Below are positions 53,090 to 62,173 of a stretch of DNA of 64,000 nt, in pieces. This DNA comes from Microbulbifer sp. MKSA007. Its GTDB lineage: Bacteria; Pseudomonadota; Gammaproteobacteria; Pseudomonadales; Cellvibrionaceae. The notes under the pieces were generated by a model, which saw only the letters and a list, made by a program, of their open reading frames with translations, did not search any database and was not told the DNA's origin. The stretch lies in the NCBI GenBank assembly GCA_032615215.1, contig CP128433.1, positions 2,439,501 through 2,503,500 of the forward strand, in the 5' to 3' direction. Each line of letters starts with the position of its first letter. The stretch's first letter is position 1. A program made the position numbers and the translations under genes.

Positions 53090-55378
53090 TTATTGTACAG
53101 CGCGTCCAAAGGTTCTTAGTGATACTCCCTCTAACACACTTTCAACTGGATTATTGATAAGGCCGGTAGCCCCCCAGTAGTTATCTGTATTTGAGAAATC
53201 GATATTTGTTTCACCGGTATCTAATGCTCTGATAGTCCAGGTTCCTTTAGCATTTTCCCCGTAGAAGGCATTAGAAAGAAGCACGGCACCATCTAAAATA
53301 TAGCCATAGCTATATCCAGTTTCAAAGCTGTAAGAGGCATCTAGTAACGCCTGTTTAGAAGAAAGTAAAACACTTCTAGTACCTGAAGGAGAAACTACCT
53401 CAAGAGCCAAATCGTTACCAGCTGATGTCAATAGGCTATCATTTAATATAGCGCCCATGTGGTCATTGCGAACAACAAATTCGAACTGCATTGCTTCGAT
53501 AATAATGTCTTCAGTCACTTCGATTTGCTGGCTAATACCTGTTGCGCTATTGTCTGGAATTGTTGCTCCCAGTGCTGAATCACTGATGGTTGAGCCTACT
53601 CCTTGCCAATCAGTGACAATTTGCTCACCAAGATTCTCTGAGTAGCTTAAAGCCATAGCAACAGCTGCACCTGCATCAACGCGACCAAAGCCATACAAAT
53701 TGTTAAAGTAATAACCAGCAGCGTTTTCAATCCAGCCATCATGAGCAACAAAAGTTCCTTCTCCAATCGTAAGCTCAACTTTTGCATCTTCTGTATCAAT
53801 TACAGTACTTGTCGAGGCCAGGATGTGCCTGACATCTCGCCAAGTCAGCTCTGGATTTGCAGATAGGATCAGAGACACAACACCTGATGCGTTTGGCGCA
53901 GCAGAAGATGTTCCATTGAAGGTTGAGGTATAGTTACAGCTTGCATTCTCTGGGTGGCCCGGATAGTTGAATGGGAATTGGCTGGCTGCGAAGTCCTCAC
54001 CGTAGTATTCACTCCAGGCGCTTATTGTCCCACCATTAAATCCAGAATAACCATTAATGCATGTCATTTGATCCGTGGTTACCATGGCGGGAGCGTAGCG
54101 ACCAAACTCTCCTGCAGGAGCTGATACCATCATGCTTGCCCCGGCTGTCGAGTAGCTCGTATGCTTTCCGTTAGCGTTTACTGCTGCAACATTCAGGTAA
54201 TAAGGGTGACCGTGACTGGGCTGGAATGCAGAGTTGTAACAGGTTAGACCCAGCTCATTGGCCCCATTATCAGCGCATAATGAGCCCTCACCACGGCCGT
54301 CCTCAAAAGAGTTGCCACTTGACTTCATGTTCAAAGCGCCTTTTCCGCTTCGAAGAGTAAGGTTGGGGTAAGACTCAATGGCTTCATCTAAAGCAGAGTA
54401 AGCAATAGAAGCTGGGTAGGTAATACCATAGCTGCGGTTAAACGCTGAAATTTCCTCATCTATAGAAATACCACTACCAGGAAATCCGTGCGCCAATAGA
54501 TCAGTTTGCTCTATTTTATCACTACCTAAGTAGTTCATGCCGATAAGCCCAGTATCTGGGGCCACCCCACGGCTACCTATATTGTTCCAGCCTTTAGCTG
54601 CGATGAGACCGGCAACACTAGTACCATGATCTCCGCTATTGGATAGGCTTGTCGGGTCTGTTCTGTCAGCTGCTGATTCATCTAGGTTGAGAGAGCGATT
54701 TGCCAGCACGTTATCGATCAGATCTTCATGGCGAATTTCTAAGCCTGAATCCACAACAACAGCCGTTACGCCTGCACCAGTTACACCTTGAGAGTATGCT
54801 GCTAAAACATTCATATCTTCGCCGGCAACTAGCTCTTCAGCTTCAGCTTCTTCAAATCTGTCATCAGCTTCCGCAGCTGTATAAATCTCTAAATCTACAA
54901 GGCCTTGCTTCATTTCATCGCTGAGGGAGTAAGCTTTTTGGCCTGTGTTTCGTAAGTGCCATTGCTGATAGGCTAAAGGGTCGTTTGCGACATTTGTTAT
55001 TTCAATTGTCGCAGAGGCAGATGCACTATTTGCGGTTACCGTATAACCAATTGAAACCTCTTCCCCCGAGAATGAAGTATATTCAAATTCATTGCCATCT
55101 AATGTCATCTGACCATGACTGAATGTATAGATACCCTCAACTGACTCGATAGACTCATCACCCTCATAAAAACTATAGGTTAAAGAATCCCCATCTTGAT
55201 CGTACCCTTGTAGATTACCGGATGCGGGAATCCACTGCTTTGCCCCTTTAATCGTTACATCTTTAGCGGTTGGCGGAACATCTTCAGGTTTAGACGACTT
55301 GTTATCGTTCACACACCCTGACAATGTTAATAAAAAAGCCGCTTGAATTGCAGAAAGTTTAAACATCTTTTTGTTCAT
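53090..55378 (-). CDS. Lipoprotein S8 subtilase, kexin-like with P domain
   Basis: 762 residues. Lipobox LSGC puts lipid on Cys22, and Val23 suggests outer-membrane sorting. A cadherin-like beta domain (about 33-130) takes the place where an I9 propeptide would be. The catalytic domain has Asp210 (VVVDSGLEIRHED), His251 (GDHGTSVAGLIA), oxyanion Asn356 (SSGNSF) and Ser491 (FNGTSSAAP). A very acidic insert (about 165-190) precedes the Asp. The C-terminal 150 residues form a proprotein-convertase P domain (ALEVVSPSGTRSVLL, GTWTIRALDTG). It shares an operon with the propeptide-like gene. It would be an exposed or periplasm-facing protease. Confidence 0.9.
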   Translation of the reverse strand: MNKKMFKLSAIQAAFLLTLSGCVNDNKSSKPEDVPPTAKDVTIKGAKQWIPASGNLQGYDQDGDSLTYSFYEGDESIESVEGIYTFSHGQMTLDGNEFEYTSFSGEEVSIGYTVTANSASASATIEITNVANDPLAYQQWHLRNTGQKAYSLSDEMKQGLVDLEIYTAAEADDRFEEAEAEELVAGEDMNVLAAYSQGVTGAGVTAVVVDSGLEIRHEDLIDNVLANRSLNLDESAADRTDPTSLSNSGDHGTSVAGLIAAKGWNNIGSRGVAPDTGLIGMNYLGSDKIEQTDLLAHGFPGSGISIDEEISAFNRSYGITYPASIAYSALDEAIESYPNLTLRSGKGALNMKSSGNSFEDGRGEGSLCADNGANELGLTCYNSAFQPSHGHPYYLNVAAVNANGKHTSYSTAGASMMVSAPAGEFGRYAPAMVTTDQMTCINGYSGFNGGTISAWSEYYGEDFAASQFPFNYPGHPENASCNYTSTFNGTSSAAPNASGVVSLILSANPELTWRDVRHILASTSTVIDTEDAKVELTIGEGTFVAHDGWIENAAGYYFNNLYGFGRVDAGAAVAMALSYSENLGEQIVTDWQGVGSTISDSALGATIPDNSATGISQQIEVTEDIIIEAMQFEFVVRNDHMGAILNDSLLTSAGNDLALEVVSPSGTRSVLLSSKQALLDASYSFETGYSYGYILDGAVLLSNAFYGENAKGTWTIRALDTGETNIDFSNTDNYWGATGLINNPVESVLEGVSLRTFGRAVQ

Positions 55379-56057
55379 TAAAAAATACCCTTTATCCCCA
55401 TTATTTGTAATTTTCGGGTCCGGAAATTATAAACCACTTAAAAGTTGTTTAGCCAACAAAAATTGGTCTCTTGATTTTTGTGGAATCTAGGGTTAGCCGA
55501 TCTAAACCCTGGTACCATTTGAGCTAGTTTCAGGGTTTAATCTCATGAATTAGTGATTTTTTGATAGATTTTTGGTGTTTCTAATCTCAGCTTCTCCCTA
55601 TCACTTGAATGGAGTTGCGACTGAATTGGTTATGAAAAGTTGAGCTTGAATATTAATTTGTCAATTTTAAACCTTCTTCCTAAAAAGCAATTCGAAATTT
55701 GACTATCCTTTCGAGTCTGATTTTGTATCAAAAGCAATCAAATCGTTGTGATGTTATAGGTTCAAGTAAGTTATATTTGACGAGAATATAGTTTTTGTAG
55801 CCTCGAACTAATGGGGAACATTAATGTGACTTTCTTGACTTAACTTGGTGGGAGTCAAGTAAAATTTGGAAAATAACTCAAAGAAAGAATATATCTTTAT
55901 GTTTTTCGTGCTACGTCTAGCTTGAGTAGAGTTAAATGACTGAATGTTGGCATTCTAGGCCAAAATATACAGTATTAATTTTATCATTTGAAGACTGCAG
56001 GTAACTAATATTAGTGGCAAGTACTTTGTCTGAAGTGGTTATCAGCAGGCATTTGCA
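55379..56057. other. AT-rich spacer with one hairpin
   Basis: No gene is supported. A 9-bp inverted repeat (TAAACCCTG 55503-55511 with CAGGGTTTA 55531-55539) lies about 125 bp before the subtilase start and could be an operator or an old terminator. The rest is AT-rich without recognisable coding content. Confidence 0.4.
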
Positions 56058-56406
56058 GTGTCGTATACGGATTGGTTTGCAGGAGGAGTGCCTACAGCAA
56101 ACAAAGAAGAATATATTGAGTATGCAATAATTGCTGCTGGGGTGTTTAAAGAGTAAGGGGCGTTAAAAATTGTTGAGCTCTGAGGGGGTAATGTATTGGA
56201 TGGTGAAATGATCATCATTTCAGGTGCCTATAAAATGTGCAGAGAATGAAGTTGTAGTGCTCTCCTGGGTTGCTTGGTTATCCAAACATGTTCGAGATAC
56301 TGGGGTGATCATAGATGACCCAAGGGTGACTTCACGGCTAAGCCCTATGTCATTTGATGGTAAAAGATTGATCTATGGTGGTTTTAATATAATTTTGGAT
56401 GAATAA
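56058..56406 (+). pseudogene. DUF1428 family protein, dead gene
   Basis: Read from GTG 56058, the frame gives SYTDWFAGGVPTANKEEYIEY then AIIAAGVFKE, the start of a DUF1428 protein (normally MSYVDGF...AVPTANKE). A TAA at 56154 interrupts it, and after that GALKIVEL appears, then a TGA, then GGNVLDGEM. A one-base shift near 56224 brings in the rest: CAENEVVVLSWVAWLSKHVR, DPRV and MSFDGKRLIYGGFNIILDE, ending at 56406. Two nonsense changes and one frameshift show that it is inactive. The function of DUF1428 (YbaA-like) is not known. Confidence 0.8.
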
Positions 56407-57303
56407 AGAATGTTTGTAGGTTATTGCGGAATGTCAACATTAGTGATCTAGAGCAATGTCAATAGCTTAGTTTGAGTTGCCTTTGAGGTGGTATTTTATC
56501 GTGAATTGAGTAGTGCGAAGGTTCCGTTAATGATGGATACGCAGTTATATTTGGAGTGCGGCCACACCTGAAGAGGGTGGATATATTCTGCAGCTCAGTT
56601 GGGCTTTGGGATTCTCGAAGCTGGAGGCGACTATCCACTGCCTAAAGAAAGTGAAATTTCATTTCACGATTTCGAAGCTGGTCCTAATTTCTTTAGTTTG
56701 GTATATTCGTCAAAAGCCCAATTTCGCAATGTGGTATTGTTTAGGTCCCTCCCAGAAAAATTGGGTAATCCTGGGTAATCGTATGACTATAATTCCCTCT
56801 AACCTTGCACTATTTATCCTGGTCATTTGGGGTGGATAATGTTCGGCTGGTGGCTTTAGTAGAGATGTTTCTCTCTTAAAGAGTATATGTTTGTTAAGCA
56901 CTTGCCTCCTCTACGGACCTGACGACCTTGGTTACAAGTCATGCCGCCATGGTAGCCCCACGACGGACTTGTCAGGTTGGTGTTTGGGAGATGGTAGGAG
57001 TTTGTTCTCCATATCGAATGATCCGGAACATGTGGTTAGTGTTACAACTATATTGCACGGTTGTGTATTTTATTCAATGCCAGTAGATTTAGGGTGATTA
57101 TTGTTATCGGTTTTATTCGGTTCATTATCGCTCTTTTGGATTTGAATGTACCTATATTTAGGGGGTAGGCTTGTCTAATATACATAACTCTGGAAGTTGC
57201 CAATCCACGGCTATTAAATTTCTTTTTTCCACTGCCTACCCCCATGATCGATCGCCCACGCTGTAAATGTAGGACTTATCTACAAGTACAGTTATTTGAT
57301 ACG
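56407..57303. other. Gene-poor stretch with possible coding remnants and a long inverted repeat
   Basis: Around 56575-56780, overlapping frames give protein-like pieces, TPEEGGYILQLSWALGFS in one frame and AGGDYPLPKESEISFHDFEA in another. This suggests a further decayed gene of unknown family. At 57161-57170 and 57234-57243 a 10-bp perfect inverted repeat (GGGGGTAGGC / GCCTACCCCC) encloses 63 bases. I see no intact gene here. Confidence 0.45.
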
Positions 57304-58293
57304 CTAGAGAAATCGAAGACAGTCAGGGTCGGAAGTATTGGCTGTATTGGAGCTCCAAGTATTATTTAAATTAGTGCAGGTGGGATCGGCAAATGGGTCC
57401 AGCAAGTCGAAACCAACATTATCTGTAGATATATTGCCTCGAATTACATTGTCGACACTTCCTGACTGCTCTATATATATTCCCTGGTCACCATTATATT
57501 GGACTGTGTTTTGGAGGATTGTGTTGCTAGAGCCGCTGTCGGAGATCTCAATACCATCATCACCATTATTGGAGGCAATGTTTTGGGATATATAAGAGTT
57601 GTTTCCATTAATGACGATTCCGCCACCATCATTGTTTTCAGAAATATTGAATGATATGGTTGCTCCTGATCTGTTTAGATCAATTCCGTCATCGTCACTG
57701 CCTGCAGTATAATTTTGGATGATAGAGGCTGAGGCGCCATTAATTTCGATGCCTTCGTCACCTGCCCCATTAATTATATTTTGTGTTACTGTAGTGAAGT
57801 CGCCACTGGCATCTATGCCATCATCACCATCCACCCCATTACTAGTAATAATATTGCCCTGTATTAGATTGTTATTACTCTCTGCTCTGATTCCGTCATC
57901 GAGGAGAAAATTAGTGATTTGTGTGTGAAGAATTGAGTGTAAGCCGGAGCCGGCTACCAGAATGCCCCCTGGACAATTCTCTACGCTCCCACCGATAACT
58001 TGACGAGAGGTACCCTCAACCATTATACCAAATTGTCCAGTTTCTCCAGCTTCGCCGATGCATGTGATTCCGCCATCACCTGACATATACAGGTTTCCTG
58101 AGGGGCCGGTAATGGTTAAAGCGTAAGGGTTTTCTGGCGTTAACTCACATAGTAAATTTTCTGTAAGAGTGGTAGGTGAATTAATAGTATCAAAACATTC
58201 AACGGCAAGTGATTGAGGGGAAAGTATAACGGCTGAAGTGCTTACCATTAAGTAGATGGGCGCAGTCAAAGACTTAGAAAATTTGATATTCAT
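57304..58293 (-). CDS. Secreted right-handed parallel beta-helix repeat protein
   Basis: 329 residues with a Sec signal ending near PQSLA. From about residue 130 to 290 the chain is a run of 22-25 residue coils, each starting with (D/G)xGI: DDGIRAES, DDGIDASG, DEGIEING, DDGIDLNR, GGGIVING, DDGIEISD and DQGIYIEQ. Asn ladders (QNI, QNY, FNI) follow in each coil. This is the PbH1/NosD-type fold found in polysaccharide lyases, adhesins and surface proteins. The acidic turns may bind calcium. No lyase catalytic residues can be assigned. The C-terminus carries two Cys residues that could pair. Confidence 0.82.
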   Translation of the reverse strand: MNIKFSKSLTAPIYLMVSTSAVILSPQSLAVECFDTINSPTTLTENLLCELTPENPYALTITGPSGNLYMSGDGGITCIGEAGETGQFGIMVEGTSRQVIGGSVENCPGGILVAGSGLHSILHTQITNFLLDDGIRAESNNNLIQGNIITSNGVDGDDGIDASGDFTTVTQNIINGAGDEGIEINGASASIIQNYTAGSDDDGIDLNRSGATISFNISENNDGGGIVINGNNSYISQNIASNNGDDGIEISDSGSSNTILQNTVQYNGDQGIYIEQSGSVDNVIRGNISTDNVGFDLLDPFADPTCTNLNNTWSSNTANTSDPDCLRFL

Positions 58294-59023
58294 TGATGAT
58301 TTCTTCCATATAATAGGGTATGAGTGGGTTTAGTTTATCCTTGTTTTTTAGGTATCCTGAAATGGTTTTTTTAGAGTCTTCAATGCAGTTTTGTGGTTAA
58401 AGTGGACGGCTGTTATTGCAGTAACAATTCTGCTTTGTGTGGTTGTTTTTTTCAAATATTTTTTTGGAGTTTTGAGATTATTGTAATTATATTTTTTTAT
58501 AAGTCTTTGGGTGTTTCCCTTGGTCTATGAGGTTAGGTTTGTCCGGGAAGTACTGGTGTTGATTTTTAATATTTATATGGAGATGTTTAGTGTCGGTTGT
58601 CCTATATAGATATTGAGAATTAGTGGGTGTAATTATCTTGTCTGATACTTGTCACCTCAGGTAATACTTTTTGAATTCCTTTAAGGTCAATACTCCGGGT
58701 AGTTTTAAGTGGCAATCTGGGTAGGGACTATGATCAAGTACTGGGAGTGATAGGCTCTAATAACCAGGTGGTTCAGTACTTCCACATGAATATCTAGGGG
58801 GTGGACAATTTTGTGATGCCTCGAAAGTCCCATAGGGAAGCCTTGAAGACCGCAGTTGCTCCACTGTGACCCTGATGGCATTCGTTGCATGCTGCGCCTA
58901 ATGTCTGCGACCATCAATACCTACAATATACTGTAGAATTATTTTGAGGCCCCTATTAAAAATTGAATTATGGCGCTTTAATAATAACTTTTCCCAGTTG
59001 TATCTCCTCATTTGATTAGTGTT
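58294..59023. other. AT-rich spacer, no gene seen
   Basis: It contains only short frames. A 70-codon minus-strand frame at 58705-58917 has protein-like composition but no family I can name. It should contain the promoter of the beta-helix gene. Confidence 0.35.
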
Positions 59024-59248
59024 GTTTGACCTTCTGGTACCTTTCTGCCAATTTCGTGATCACGATTAGAGGTGCCTTATGCCCTGAATTGGCTAAGAAG
59101 GTTAAACGGGGTGTCCGGAAATCCGTCGCTGACCAAGCAATAGTGATCCACTCAGTATTTTGAGTGTTAAGCCTAATACCGGCCTCCTTTTTTAAATATA
59201 ATGGAATGGAGTGCTACCATCTTGCAATGCAATCTTTCGTGCTTTGGC
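59024..59248 (+). repeat. Decayed duplicate of the cobalamin riboswitch
   Basis: This stretch aligns end to end with 60000-60221, roughly 85 percent alike by eye, offset by about 976 bp. Shared blocks include GATCACGATTAGAGGTGCCTT, GCCCTGAATTGGCT, AGAAGGTTAAACGGG, GTCCGGAAATCCG, AATACCGGCCTC versus GATACCGGCCTC, and CTACCATCTTGCAAT. The core that reads GCCCCCGCAACGGTGA in the good copy is here GACCAAGCAATAGTGA, so ligand binding is probably lost. Most changes are C to T or G to A. No btuB-like gene follows it. Confidence 0.8.
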
Positions 59249-59999
59249 TCTATATCATGTTCTCACTGGAATAGTTGACAAAAATGTAATTACTCATAAT
59301 GGAGGTGGCTGTAATCTCCATAAATAAAATGCATCTTCGATGTTTTCATTGTTTCGCCAATGTACCGATAAATGTTTCTCGGATTGGATTGCAGTATTTG
59401 ATAATAATTATAGGGAGTGGCTTATTAATTGCTCCTTTTTAAAGCTGTATTTAATTGCTTATTAATATATTTTGCCTGTAGCTGATGGCCTCTTGTTCGT
59501 AGAATGCTGCCAGGATAGGAGCAGGTATGGTTAGTGTTTCAAGCAGGGAAAGTACGTCTGACTCGCGAGTTAATATACTCAGGGGTACTTTTATTAATCT
59601 ATTTGCTAAAATAGTTACCTGGTTTAGCCGAGCTCTGAACTTAGGCTGACGTGATTTTTATATTTTTGTAGGAAAGGGGCTGATAGGTACGAGTTTGAGT
59701 GCTGAATAATGGTTATTTAACGATCATGCTTGAAAGTATTCGCTTAGGCAGCGGATAAAATTTGTGATCACCCTGAGTAATAATCGTGCTTGCAAAGAAA
59801 AACCTCTCATATTTTTGTCTATATCCTCCTTTCTTCGTGGGTTAATTATTATTGAGTGTTATCTCAAAAAAATCTCGCTAATGGTTAAATAACTCGAATA
59901 AGTTGATGTATCTAAAATTGGAGGAACTGCCCCCCTCGAATGGCTCCAGAGCAAGGTGTCTAATGACTTATGACGTGAAAGTTAATCTTTTTTGGCTTC
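59249..59999. other. Spacer between the dead and live riboswitches
   Basis: AT-rich DNA without a supported coding frame. Any gene that the upstream riboswitch once controlled has been lost or has decayed past recognition. Confidence 0.4.
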
Positions 60000-60039
60000 T
60001 GTTGACTTTCCGGTACCTTTCCACTAGTTTCGCGATCAC

Positions 60040-60165
60040 GATTAGAGGTGCCTTCTGCCCTGAATTGGCTGAGAAGGTTAAACGGGAAGTCCGGAAATCC
60101 GGCGCTGCCCCCGCAACGGTGATCCACCTGTATTCTGAGTGGTAAGCCCGATACCGGCCTCTTTT
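60040..60165 (+). promoter_or_regulatory. Cobalamin (AdoCbl) riboswitch upstream of btuB
   Basis: Conserved features appear in order: GAGGTGCC, GGTTAAACGGGAA, TCCGGAAATCCGG (the small hairpin P5), the receptor core GCTGCCCCCGCAACGGTGA, a variable arm (ACC...GGT) and the closing GATACCGGCCTC that pairs back toward the start. This is the classic B12-box class. With cobalamin bound, it would block btuB-cobO-cobQ expression. About 115 bases separate it from the btuB start, enough for an expression platform. Confidence 0.93.
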
Positions 60166-60279
60166 CTAAACACGATGGAGCGGAGGGCTACCATCTTGCA
60201 ATACGATCTTTCGCGCTTCGGCGTGCCGCATTGCTATTCCTCCCTCGATCCCATGTGCTTTTGTCTTAGGGGTTGAAAC

Positions 60280-62136
60280 TTGAAAAAATCTATATTGAGC
60301 CTGGCTGTACTGTCAGCCGTGAGCGCGCCGTCTTTTGCTGAATCCACTGTTACCGAATCTTCAATTCCAGACCTGGAAACCGTGGTTGTTGTGAGCTCCC
60401 GTCAGGGCGAGCCGCTGCGCCAGGTAGCTACTTCAGTAACTGTATTGGATGAAGAGCAGCTAAAAGAGCGGGGATTGGTGTCCCTTGCCGATGTTTTGCG
60501 CAGTGTGCCTTCCGTGTCTGTTACCAATACAGGGGGTATGGGCAAGACAACCTCCTTAAGGGTACGTGGAGAGTCCGGTTTCAGAACCTTGGTCCAGATA
60601 GACGGTATCGACATTTCTGACCCAACCGGTACCCAGGCAGGGGCTCATATTGAACATATTATGAGCAGCAACTTGCAGCGCGTGGAATTATTACGCGGTC
60701 CACAAGGTATGCTCTACGGAGCCGATGCCGGTGGTGTACTGGATATCTCGACTCGTCGCGAGGGAGAAGGGCAGCGCTTTGAGGTGTCAGCTGAGGGCGG
60801 TAGCTTCGATACTGAACGCTACAATGCCAGCGCTAGCGGAGCCAATGAAGCACTGGATTATTTTGTTTCTGCAGCGGCGGCAGAAACCGATGGTTTTAAT
60901 ACCAGTAGTTATGACACGGAATTGAGAGATGACGACGGTTACGATAATGAAACCTTGCATGGCCGTGTAGGTTGGAATATTTCTGAGCAGTGGCGACTTG
61001 AGGCTGTGGCGCGGGATACCGATGCTTCAGGTGAGTATGATCGCTGCGGCTGGCCCTCTCAGGATGATTGTAACTTTGATTTCAGCCAGGAAAGTGTTCG
61101 TGTCAGCTTAGCTCATAAAGGCGAAGATGGTCAGCAGGAGTTGGCTTATACACGTTCTGATTTGCAGCGTACCTATATCAGTGAAGGCGTGCCCTTTTAT
61201 GAAGCGGAAGGTGATATCGAAAAGTTGAACTTCACCGGTTCCTACGGGTTTAGTCGCGAACATGGAATGGTCTACGGGGTAGAGCACCGTGAAGATACTT
61301 CGGGAGACCTGGATCGGGATCAGTGGGCAGTTTATTCCGAATATCAGGGAAGCTATGCCGATCAGGCTTATATCACCCTTGGCCTTCGCCATGACAATAA
61401 CTCTGATTTTGGCAGCTACAACAGCTTCCGCGCCAGCTCAGCCTATTTATTTGAGGATGTTGCCAACGGTACGGTAAAAATAAAAAGTAGTTACGGCACT
61501 GGCTTCCGTGCCCCGAGCTTATATGAAGTTGACTACAACGCTACCGCATTCGACTGGTTAACTTTTACTCCATTAGAGTTGCCGTCTCTTAAGCCGGAAG
61601 AGAGCCGAGGCCTGGATCTTGGTGTTGAATACTTTGGTGAAAACTCTCTCTACCTGGAGTTCGTACTGTTTAAACAGGTCATTGAGAATGAAATCGGATT
61701 CGATATGGTCGACTACACAGGTTACCTGCAAAGCAGTGGAGAAAGCGTGTCCCAAGGCGCTGAGTTTGTTGTCGAAGCGCAATTGACTGACAGTCTATTG
61801 CTCTCTGCCAATTACACCTACACCGATGCTGAAGAAGCCGATGATTCTCCCCGAGCCCGCAGTCCCAAGCACTTGGCGAATCTCGGCTTCACTTATAAGC
61901 CTACTAGTGACTTGAGCCTTGTTATGAACCTGCGTTCCAGTGCGGATGTGGTAGATAGCGATGGCTCTTCGCTGGATGATTATCAAGTGCTGGATGCCAG
62001 TGTCCGTTATCAGCTGAACAACGCCACGACGGTATTTGTTCGCGGTGAAAACCTTACCGACGAAGATTATGTGGAAGTCACTGGCTATAACACTGCGGGC
62101 CTCGCCGGTTATGCTGGTGTGGAATTCAGCTTCTAA
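60280..62136 (+). CDS. btuB: TonB-dependent vitamin B12 receptor BtuB-like
   Basis: 618 residues from a TTG with AGGGG eight bases upstream. The signal peptide ends at PSFA. The TonB box is ETVVVVSSR. The plug has VLRSVPSVSVTNTGGMGKTTS and VELLRGPQGMLYGADAGGVLDI, and the barrel ends in GYAGVEFSF with the terminal Phe. Its size matches BtuB (about 600 aa), and the cobalamin riboswitch and the cobO-cobQ genes that follow fix the ligand as cobalamin or a corrinoid. It imports B12 across the outer membrane. Confidence 0.92.
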   Translation: MKKSILSLAVLSAVSAPSFAESTVTESSIPDLETVVVVSSRQGEPLRQVATSVTVLDEEQLKERGLVSLADVLRSVPSVSVTNTGGMGKTTSLRVRGESGFRTLVQIDGIDISDPTGTQAGAHIEHIMSSNLQRVELLRGPQGMLYGADAGGVLDISTRREGEGQRFEVSAEGGSFDTERYNASASGANEALDYFVSAAAAETDGFNTSSYDTELRDDDGYDNETLHGRVGWNISEQWRLEAVARDTDASGEYDRCGWPSQDDCNFDFSQESVRVSLAHKGEDGQQELAYTRSDLQRTYISEGVPFYEAEGDIEKLNFTGSYGFSREHGMVYGVEHREDTSGDLDRDQWAVYSEYQGSYADQAYITLGLRHDNNSDFGSYNSFRASSAYLFEDVANGTVKIKSSYGTGFRAPSLYEVDYNATAFDWLTFTPLELPSLKPEESRGLDLGVEYFGENSLYLEFVLFKQVIENEIGFDMVDYTGYLQSSGESVSQGAEFVVEAQLTDSLLLSANYTYTDAEEADDSPRARSPKHLANLGFTYKPTSDLSLVMNLRSSADVVDSDGSSLDDYQVLDASVRYQLNNATTVFVRGENLTDEDYVEVTGYNTAGLAGYAGVEFSF

Positions 62137-62173
62137 AGCACTTTCTTTTATAGGTTCTTGAACTGAGGTGGCC

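Noticed and set aside
59903..60145. An 80-codon frame over the cobalamin riboswitch
   Set aside because: Its sequence is the conserved RNA element; the decayed copy does not preserve the frame.
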